DNA from: JAXGVG01 sp040773965
GTDB lineage: Bacteria > Pseudomonadota > Alphaproteobacteria > UBA9219
Length of the DNA stretch: 7,167 nucleotides
NCBI GenBank assembly: GCA_040773965.1
Contig: JAXGVG010000101.1
Coordinates: forward strand, 1-7,167
Reading direction: 5' to 3'
The position numbers and the translations under genes were made by a program. Positions within the stretch are counted from its first letter, which is position 1. Each line of letters opens with the position of its first letter. Positions 1-5,511 of this stretch are shown one piece after another. Under the pieces are notes generated by a model. It did no database searches and was not told the DNA's origin. It saw only the letters and a program-made list of their open reading frames with translations.

Positions 1-548
1 CGCATAACAGCATCAAGCAAGGCAACCGCAACCCGCTTTTGTACAGGAACATCGGCGCCGACGGCCTGAAGACGGGCCACGCGGAAGAGGCGGGCTACGG
101 CATGATCGCCTCGTCGCTGCGGGACGGACGCCGCCTGATCCTCGTCCTGAACGGCCTGAAGAACATGCAGGAACGCGCCGACGAGTCCGCCAAAATTCTT
201 GAGTTCGGCTACCGCGAATACGGCCTTTATCGCGTCGTGAAACAGGGCCAGACGATGGCCGAAGCGCCGGTATGGCTCGGCAAGCAAACGAGCGTTCCTC
301 TCGTCGCGGGAAAGGACGTCGTCCTGACGCTTCCGCGCAAGCTCCGCGACGGCCTCCGCGTAGCCCTGAGCTACAGCCAGCCGATGGAAGCGCCCATCGC
401 GAAAGACCAAACGGCGGGCCTCATCACCGTCACCGCGCCCGGCCTAAACCCCATCGAAACGCCTCTCGTGGCCGGAGCCGATGTGCCCCGGCTTTGCTTC
501 TTCGCGCGTTTCTGGGCGAAGCTCAAATGGCTTATCGGCAAGACGTGA
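1..548 (+). CDS. dacC: D-alanyl-D-alanine carboxypeptidase (PBP5/6 family), 3' part only
   Basis: This is the C-terminal part of a low-molecular-weight penicillin-binding protein. The family removes the terminal D-alanine from peptidoglycan pentapeptides in the periplasm and so limits cross-linking. The reading frame is already open at position 3 and runs off the left edge, so the signal peptide and the SxxK and SxN motifs are not visible. The third active-site motif, KTG, is at 69-77 inside GADGLKTGHAEEAGYG, a hallmark of the S11 peptidase family. After the catalytic core comes a beta-rich stretch, roughly 220-480, that fits the PBP5 C-terminal domain. The protein ends in an aromatic and basic segment (CFFARFWAKLKWLIGKT) that fits the family's amphipathic membrane-anchoring helix. 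The stop codon TGA (546-548) directly abuts the tmk start. The family call is secure. The dacC symbol is tentative, because dacA and dacC cannot be told apart here. Confidence 0.93.
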   Translation, partial: HNSIKQGNRNPLLYRNIGADGLKTGHAEEAGYGMIASSLRDGRRLILVLNGLKNMQERADESAKILEFGYREYGLYRVVKQGQTMAEAPVWLGKQTSVPLVAGKDVVLTLPRKLRDGLRVALSYSQPMEAPIAKDQTAGLITVTAPGLNPIETPLVAGADVPRLCFFARFWAKLKWLIGKT

Positions 549-1184
549 ATGGCGCGAGGGAAGTTCATAACGCTTGAAGGCGGCGAGGGAACCGGCAAAT
601 CGACGCAGGCCAAACGTCTGGCCGCCTGCCTTCTGGAATTCGGCATCAAAACTCTGACGACGCGCGAAGTCGGCGGCTCGTCTGCGGCGGAAGAAATCCG
701 GGAGTTCTGGCTCCACAAGGAAGATAAGCACTGGGACCCGGTTACGGAACTGCTTCTCATCATGGCCGCGCGCCGCGAGCACCTCGTGCACACGGTCTGG
801 CCCGCGCTGGAGACGGGCCTTTGGGTCGTCTCGGACCGCTTTGTGGATTCCTCGCGCGCGTATCAGGGGCTGACGATGGACCTTGGCCTGCCCAAAGTCG
901 ATGCCGTCTACAACGAAATAGCCTCGGGGTTCTGGCCGGATCTGACGCTGCTTCTCGACATGCCCGCCGGAGAAAGCCTCAAGCGCATGAAAGCCCGGCA
1001 GGGCCCCGACGACCGCTACCAGCGGCAAAAACTTCCGTTTCATGAAAAACTGCGCGCGTCGTACCTGAGCCTTGCCGAACGGGAGCCGGAGCGCTTTCGC
1101 GTCGTCGACGCCGCGCAGGACGAAGACGCTGTCGCAAAAGAAATCGGCAGGGTTCTCGCGCAATGCTTCGGCTTGCAGGCATGA
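549..1184 (+). CDS. tmk: Thymidylate kinase (dTMP kinase)
   Basis: The enzyme phosphorylates dTMP to dTDP with ATP in the cytoplasm, the step shared by the de novo and salvage routes to dTTP. At 211 residues it has the usual length. The P-loop GGEGTGKS lies at residues 11-18, preceded by the typical FITLEG strand. The DR(Y/F) nucleotide motif is D96-R97-F98, followed by DSSRAYQG, which shapes the dTMP pocket. A LID segment with arginines 150 and 156 lies in RQGPDDRYQRQK. The P-loop lacks a basic residue while the LID is arginine-rich, as in the bacterial class II (E. coli-like) enzymes. One oddity is that the motif usually written TREPGG reads TREVGG here (V41). The ATG abuts the upstream stop (TGAATG) with no clear Shine-Dalgarno sequence, which suggests translational coupling. 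The gene overlaps holB at its 3' end. Confidence 0.97.
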   Translation: MARGKFITLEGGEGTGKSTQAKRLAACLLEFGIKTLTTREVGGSSAAEEIREFWLHKEDKHWDPVTELLLIMAARREHLVHTVWPALETGLWVVSDRFVDSSRAYQGLTMDLGLPKVDAVYNEIASGFWPDLTLLLDMPAGESLKRMKARQGPDDRYQRQKLPFHEKLRASYLSLAEREPERFRVVDAAQDEDAVAKEIGRVLAQCFGLQA

Positions 1185-2206
1185 CGATGAACATCCCCCC
1201 GCCCTGGCAAAACCCCTATCTGGCCGGCCACGACGAAGCCGCGCGGCAGTTCGAAGCGGCCTACGCGGCAGGCCGCCTGCCGCATGCGTGGCTGATCGCG
1301 GGCATCGAAGGCATCGGCAAAGCCACGCTGGCCTGGCACTTTGCGCATTACGTCATGTCGGGCGGCGCGAACCCGATCGGCAAACTGAACATGCAGCATC
1401 CGGCGGCGCGGCTGATCGCGGCGGAAGCGCACCCGGATCTTTTCGTCCTTCAGCGCCCGCTTGACGAACGGACAGGCGCGCTGAAAGACGGCATCCCGGT
1501 GGAGGAAGCCCGCAAAATCGCGCCTTTTCTTCACATGACGGCATCGCACGGCGGCTGGCGCATAGCGATCGTCGACGAAGCCCACACGCTCAACCGCTTC
1601 GGGCAAAACGCCATTCTGAAAGTCATTGAGGAACCGCCGGAAAAATGCCTGATCCTCCTCACGGCCACGACTCCGGGCGCGCTATTGCCCACTATCCGTT
1701 CGCGCTGCCGCATCTTGCCTTTACAGCCGCTCGACGACGCGGCGATGCGCGCCGTGCTCATGCGTTGCGGCGCGGAAACGGGCGATCTCGACCGCGTCAT
1801 CGCCCTGTCGTCGGGCAGCGCGGGCTTCGCGCTTAAGATGCTGCAGACCGGAAGCTTGCCTCTTTATGAAGAAATGCTGGTTCTCCTTCAAAACCTTCCC
1901 GAACTCGATATGGCAAGCGCGCACCGCCTGGCAGACCGCGTAGGCCGCAAGACGGATCGCGAGCGTTTCGCCGTTCTGGCGCATCTTCTAACGGAAGCGC
2001 TGCGCAAAGCCGTGCGCGCGCAGGCGGCGGGCGAGCCTTTGGCGGACGGTTTCACGGCCAGATTGGCTCAAGGCAACCGCCTTGATCGAACCCTGCAACT
2101 GTGGGAGAAAATCGGGCAAACGTTCGCCACGACAGAGGCCGCCAGTCTTGACCGGAAACTGGCTTTCCTCAATGCCTTAAGCGAAATCCGCCGTATGGCG
2201 GCCTGA
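1181..2206 (+). CDS. holB: DNA polymerase III subunit delta' (clamp loader)
   Basis: Delta' is a subunit of the replicative clamp loader, which opens the beta ring and places it on primed DNA. With the start chosen here (341 residues), an AAA+ module begins near residue 30. The P-loop-like segment GIEGIGKA is at 41-48, with alanine where ATPases carry Ser/Thr. The Walker B-like VDEAH is at 131-135, followed by the family signature ILKVIEEPPEKCLILL and the SRC motif at 174-176. The rest is helical and fits the collar domain. No cysteine cluster sits after the P-loop, unlike the zinc module of E. coli delta', and HPDLFVLQRP is typical of alphaproteobacterial forms. I chose ATG 1181 because it forms the classic ATGA overlap with the tmk stop. 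ATG 1163 (+6 residues) and ATG 1187 (-2 residues) are also in frame, and none has a strong ribosome binding site. Confidence 0.94.
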   Translation: MTMNIPPPWQNPYLAGHDEAARQFEAAYAAGRLPHAWLIAGIEGIGKATLAWHFAHYVMSGGANPIGKLNMQHPAARLIAAEAHPDLFVLQRPLDERTGALKDGIPVEEARKIAPFLHMTASHGGWRIAIVDEAHTLNRFGQNAILKVIEEPPEKCLILLTATTPGALLPTIRSRCRILPLQPLDDAAMRAVLMRCGAETGDLDRVIALSSGSAGFALKMLQTGSLPLYEEMLVLLQNLPELDMASAHRLADRVGRKTDRERFAVLAHLLTEALRKAVRAQAAGEPLADGFTARLAQGNRLDRTLQLWEKIGQTFATTEAASLDRKLAFLNALSEIRRMAA

Positions 2207-2268
2207 ATAACCTCCTGCGCGGACGAACGAAATGAAACCGCCTGATCATGAGCCAAATGTTGAATGTT

Positions 2269-2364
2269 AGCGTCACCCCCGCGAAGGCGGGGGTCCATCT
2301 AATAGAAAACGCCCGATATCGCGGCTTTCCGAAAATGGATGCCCGCCTGCGCGGGCATGACGCT
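2269..2364. repeat. Composite palindromic intergenic repeat with two hairpins
   Basis: Two 30-base arms, 2269-2298 and 2335-2364, are inverted copies of each other, identical at 25 of 30 positions and separated by 36 bases. Each arm carries its own hairpin. The left one is 2275-2294, an 8-bp stem ACCCCCGC/GCGGGGGT with a GAAG loop. The right one is 2340-2357, a 7-bp stem TGCCCGC/GCGGGCA with a CTGC loop. Four of the five differences between the arms form two compensated stem pairs. Sequences of the type CGTCA-CCCGCG-n-GCGGG-TCCA are familiar as dispersed palindromes in many alphaproteobacterial genomes, so I read this as a REP/MITE-like element. There is no T-run after either hairpin, so it is not an obvious Rho-independent terminator. 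Confidence 0.85.
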
Positions 2365-2394
2365 GAATTTCCGGAAAGCGGCGTTTTGGCAAAC

Positions 2395-2399
2395 AAGGA
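2395..2399 (+). promoter_or_regulatory. Ribosome binding site of metG
   Basis: AAGGA lies 9 bases before the ATG at 2409 and matches the Shine-Dalgarno consensus. It is the clearest ribosome binding site in the window and fixes the metG start. It lies just outside the palindromic repeat. I see no convincing -35/-10 pair in 2207-2408, although a promoter for the downstream block would be expected there. Confidence 0.7.
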
Positions 2400-2408
2400 T
2401 TTATTGAC

Positions 2409-3959
2409 ATGAACAAGTTCTACATCACCGCCGCCATCCCGTACGCCAACGGCGAACCGCACATCGGCCACGCCTACGAGGCGATTGCGGCGGACGCGAT
2501 GGCGCGTTTCAAGCGGCTGGACGGCTACGACGTGCGCTTTCAGACGGGCATGGACGAGCACGGCCAGAAAATCGAGCAAACGGCCCAGAAACTGGGACAA
2601 ACGCCGCAGGAGCTGGTCGGGCGCGTCTCGGCTCTTTTCCGCGATTTGTACGACCGGCTGGGCGTGACCTACACCGACATGATCCGCACGACGGAAGAGC
2701 GCCACAAAACGCGCGCGCAGGCCTTCTGGAAGCAGATGGAGAAAAGCGGCGACATCTACATGGGAAAATACGCAGGCTGGTATTCCGTCCGCGACGAAGC
2801 GTATTTCGACGAATCCGAACTGACGGACGGCCCGGATGGGAAAAAACGTGCGCCCTCCGGCGCGCCGGCGGAATGGATGGAGGAGGAAAGCTATTTTTTC
2901 CGCCTGTCCGCCTATCGGGACCGGCTGCTGGCGCTTTACGACTCCAACCCCCGTTTTATCCAGCCCGCCGCGCGCCGCAACGAAATCGTGAATTTCGTCA
3001 AGGCGGGGCTTCGGGACCTTTCCATCTCGCGCACGACGTTCCAGTGGGGCGTCCCGGTGCCGGATGCGCCGAAACACGTCATGTACGTCTGGGTGGACGC
3101 GCTGTCGAACTACATCACGGCGCTCGACTACCCGGAGGCGAAGAGCAAAAGCCTGATGAGCCGCTACTGGCCCGCCGATTTGCACATGATCGGCAAGGAC
3201 ATCATCCGCTTCCACGCCGTTTACTGGCCCGCGTTCCTTATGGCCGCGGGGCTGGAGCCGCCCCTGCGCGTTTTCGGCCACGGCTTCATCTACAACCGCG
3301 GCGAGAAAATGTCTAAATCCGTCGGCAACGTCATCTCGCCGGACGACCTGCTCGCGCAATATGGGCTCGATCCCATACGTTACTTCCTGTTGCGCGACGT
3401 GGCGTACGGGCAGGATGGGGATATTTCCCACGACGCGGTGATTCAGCGCATGAACAGCGATCTTGCCAACGATCTGGGCAATCTGGCCCAGCGCTCGCTG
3501 TCGATGATCGCCAAAAACGGCGGCGGGCAGGTTCCCCAACCGTCCGCCTTCAGCGAAGCCGACCGGATGCTTCTGGAGCGGGCGAGGGACCTTCTGCCCC
3601 TCATGCGGCAGGAAATGGAGGAACAGGCCTTCCACAAAGCCCTGGACCGCGCGTGGGAAGTCATCGGCGACGCCAACCGCTACGTCGACCAGCAAGCCCC
3701 CTGGGCGCTCAAAAAAACCGATCCGGCGCGCATGGCCACCGTTCTCTACACGCTGGCCGAAGTCCTGCGGCACATCGCCATTTTGCTTCAGCCTTTCATG
3801 CCGGGCTCGATGGCTAAAATGCTGGATCAACTGGCCGTGCCCGAGGATCGGCGCGCTTTCGCAAACCTGACGCCCGACGACGCGCTTGAACCCGGCACGC
3901 CTTTGCCCGCGCCGGAAGGCGTATTCCCAAGGTACGTTGAAGAAAACAAATCTGCATAA
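2409..3959 (+). CDS. metG: Methionyl-tRNA synthetase
   Basis: A class I aminoacyl-tRNA synthetase that charges tRNA-Met and initiator tRNA with methionine in the cytoplasm. The nucleotide-binding HIGH motif is at residues 18-21 (PYANGEPHIGH) and the KMSKS loop is at 300-304 (GEKMSKSVGNVI). The connective insert, about residues 120-170, contains GWYSVRDEAYF and WMEEESYFFRLS. The cysteines of the zinc knuckle found in many MetRS are absent, and the protein has no cysteine at all. The helical anticodon-binding domain covers about 355-500 and includes NRYVDQQAPWALKK. At 516 residues the protein is the short form and lacks the C-terminal tRNA-binding domain of the E. coli enzyme. The start is supported by AAGGA 9 bases upstream and by the invariant N-terminal strand beginning at residue 4. 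The gene is first in the downstream block, with tatD 2 bases away. Confidence 0.98.
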   Translation: MNKFYITAAIPYANGEPHIGHAYEAIAADAMARFKRLDGYDVRFQTGMDEHGQKIEQTAQKLGQTPQELVGRVSALFRDLYDRLGVTYTDMIRTTEERHKTRAQAFWKQMEKSGDIYMGKYAGWYSVRDEAYFDESELTDGPDGKKRAPSGAPAEWMEEESYFFRLSAYRDRLLALYDSNPRFIQPAARRNEIVNFVKAGLRDLSISRTTFQWGVPVPDAPKHVMYVWVDALSNYITALDYPEAKSKSLMSRYWPADLHMIGKDIIRFHAVYWPAFLMAAGLEPPLRVFGHGFIYNRGEKMSKSVGNVISPDDLLAQYGLDPIRYFLLRDVAYGQDGDISHDAVIQRMNSDLANDLGNLAQRSLSMIAKNGGGQVPQPSAFSEADRMLLERARDLLPLMRQEMEEQAFHKALDRAWEVIGDANRYVDQQAPWALKKTDPARMATVLYTLAEVLRHIAILLQPFMPGSMAKMLDQLAVPEDRRAFANLTPDDALEPGTPLPAPEGVFPRYVEENKSA

Positions 3960-3961
3960 CA

Positions 3962-4750
3962 ATGCTCGTCGACAGCCATTGCCATCTTAACTATGCCTCG
4001 CTGGCCAAAGACCGCGACAACGTCGTCGAACGCGCCCGGAAAGCTGGCGTTGCGTGTCTGTTGACCGTCACGACGGGAATGAAAGGCCTGCAGGAAACCC
4101 GCGAAATTATAAGGACTTATGACGACGTCTTCGGCACCGTTGGCGTGCACCCGCATCACATCGCCGAAGAAGGCGAGCGCATAACGGCGGACGATCTCGT
4201 CAAACTTTCGGATGATCCCAAAATCGCCGCCATCGGCGAAACGGGCCTCGATTATTTTTACGACCGCGCCCCGCGCGACGAGCAACAAGAAAGTTTTCGC
4301 GAACATATTCGCGCCTGCATAACCACCGGTCTTCCGCTTATCGTGCACAGCCGCAACGCGGAAGACGACACGATACGCATACTCAACGAGGAAAGGGCAG
4401 GGCAGGGGGACAAGCTGAAAGGCGTCATGCACTGCTTCAGCTCGCGCCGCGTACTGGCCGAGGAAGCCCAGGCGATGGGTTTTTATATTTCCGTTTCCGG
4501 CATCCTCACGTTTAAAAAGTCAACCGAACTGCGCTCGATAATACGCGATGTGCCGCTCGACCGCCTGCTGGTGGAGACGGACTCGCCCTATCTGGCGCCG
4601 GAACCGTTTCGCGGCAAGATTTGCGAACCGGCCTATGTCGTCCATACGGCCCGCGCGCTTGCCGACGTGAAAGGGGTAAGCCTTGAAGAAATAGCCCGGC
4701 AAACGACGGCAAATTTCTTCAGGTTGTTCGAGAGGGTAACGCAAACATGA
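3962..4750 (+). CDS. tatD: TatD family metal-dependent hydrolase (DNase)
   Basis: TatD/YcfH-type proteins are cytoplasmic TIM-barrel metallohydrolases with 3'-5' exonuclease or DNase activity reported for several members. The physiological substrate of this one is unknown. The metal ligands are visible: H6 and H8 in DSHCHL, E93 in GETGLDY, H129 in IVHSRN, H157 in MHCFS and D207 in ETDSPYLAP. The length of 262 residues is normal and no domain is missing. The start ATG is 2 bases after the metG stop and leads straight into the first barrel strand with its HxH motif. No strong Shine-Dalgarno sequence is seen, so coupling to metG translation is likely. The next gene overlaps by 4 bases. Placement directly after metG is common in bacteria. 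The family is certain. The tatD symbol stands for the family, since ycfH is an equally good label. Confidence 0.93.
   Translation: MLVDSHCHLNYASLAKDRDNVVERARKAGVACLLTVTTGMKGLQETREIIRTYDDVFGTVGVHPHHIAEEGERITADDLVKLSDDPKIAAIGETGLDYFYDRAPRDEQQESFREHIRACITTGLPLIVHSRNAEDDTIRILNEERAGQGDKLKGVMHCFSSRRVLAEEAQAMGFYISVSGILTFKKSTELRSIIRDVPLDRLLVETDSPYLAPEPFRGKICEPAYVVHTARALADVKGVSLEEIARQTTANFFRLFERVTQT
4730..4736 (+). promoter_or_regulatory. Ribosome binding site of the MBL-fold hydrolase gene
   Basis: GAGAGGG, inside the end of tatD, sits 10 bases before the ATG at 4747. It supports that start, which overlaps the tatD stop as ATGA. Confidence 0.5.
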
Positions 4751-5511
4751 AAATCACCATCCTCGGTTGCGGCAGTTCGGGCGGCGTGCCGCTTATCGGC
4801 AATGTCTGGGGGGCGTGCGATCCCGCGAACCAGCGCAACCGGCGGTTGCGTCCGTCGATACTGGTGGAAGAGGGCGGCGTCGCGCTTCTCGCCGATACGT
4901 CGCCCGACATGCGGGAACAGGTGCTCGCCTGCAACCTTCAAAAACTTACGGCGGTCCTTTACACGCACGCGCACGCAGACCATAGCCACGGCATCGACAA
5001 TTTGCGCAGCGTCAACTGGCTGACGCAAAAACCCGTCCCGATTTACGGCGACGAGGAAACAATCGGAAAGCTTAAAAACCGCTTCGACTACATTTTTCGC
5101 AACCCGGCCTCCATCGACAATTTCCACGTGCCCCGCGTCCAGCCTTTCGTCATCGAAGGCCCCCTTAATTTCGGCTCCGTCAAGGTGACGCCCTTCCGTC
5201 AAAAACACGGCACGACGCACTCGCTCGGCTACCGCTTCAACGATTTTGCCTACTCGACGGACGTCAACGGTCTGAACGAAGAAGCCTTTGCCGTCCTGAA
5301 GGGGATCAAGGTCTGGGTGGTGGACGGCATCAGGGAAAAACCCCATCCGTCCCACGCGCACATCGGGCAAACGCTGGAATGGATCAAAAAAATCGGGCCC
5401 GAACGCGCCTATTTGACGCACATGGATCAAAGCGTGGATTATGCCGCGCTGGCCGCCAAACTGCCCAGGGGCGTATGGCCGGCCCATGACGGGCTTGTTA
5501 TCGAATGCTGA
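4747..5511 (+). CDS. MBL-fold metallohydrolase, PhnP-like
   Basis: A metallo-beta-lactamase-fold hydrolase of the PhnP-like group, probably a cytoplasmic phosphodiesterase. The N-terminus GCGSSGGVPLIGNVWGACDP is a signature of this group. The metal-binding HxHxDH motif is H74, H76, D78 and H79 in THAHADHSHG. Further likely ligands are H154 or H158 (KHGTTHSLGY), D172 (STDVNG) and H225 (THMD). Length is 254 residues. The ATG overlaps the tatD stop and has GAGAGGG upstream. E. coli PhnP cleaves a phosphoribosyl cyclic phosphate in phosphonate breakdown, but no phn gene is near here. The conserved company of metG and tatD points instead to a housekeeping role, which I infer rather than see. A tRNase Z or lactamase function is unlikely given the PhnP-type N-terminus. 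The substrate is unknown and I give no symbol. Confidence 0.9.
   Translation: MKITILGCGSSGGVPLIGNVWGACDPANQRNRRLRPSILVEEGGVALLADTSPDMREQVLACNLQKLTAVLYTHAHADHSHGIDNLRSVNWLTQKPVPIYGDEETIGKLKNRFDYIFRNPASIDNFHVPRVQPFVIEGPLNFGSVKVTPFRQKHGTTHSLGYRFNDFAYSTDVNGLNEEAFAVLKGIKVWVVDGIREKPHPSHAHIGQTLEWIKKIGPERAYLTHMDQSVDYAALAAKLPRGVWPAHDGLVIEC

Noticed and set aside
444..1163. Minus-strand open frame opposite tmk
   Set aside because: It covers the tmk coding region, has no recognisable family and no supporting ribosome binding site, and tmk is certain.
2275..2294. Left hairpin as a Rho-independent terminator of holB
   Set aside because: The stem is strong, but it is followed by CCATCTAAT and not by a run of T, and the same structure recurs inverted in the right arm, which fits a repeat element better.
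2169..3962. Very long open frame on the minus strand opposite metG
   Set aside because: Long antisense frames are usual opposite GC-rich genes. The translation is arginine-, valine- and histidine-rich with no recognisable domain, and the + strand encodes an unmistakable MetRS.
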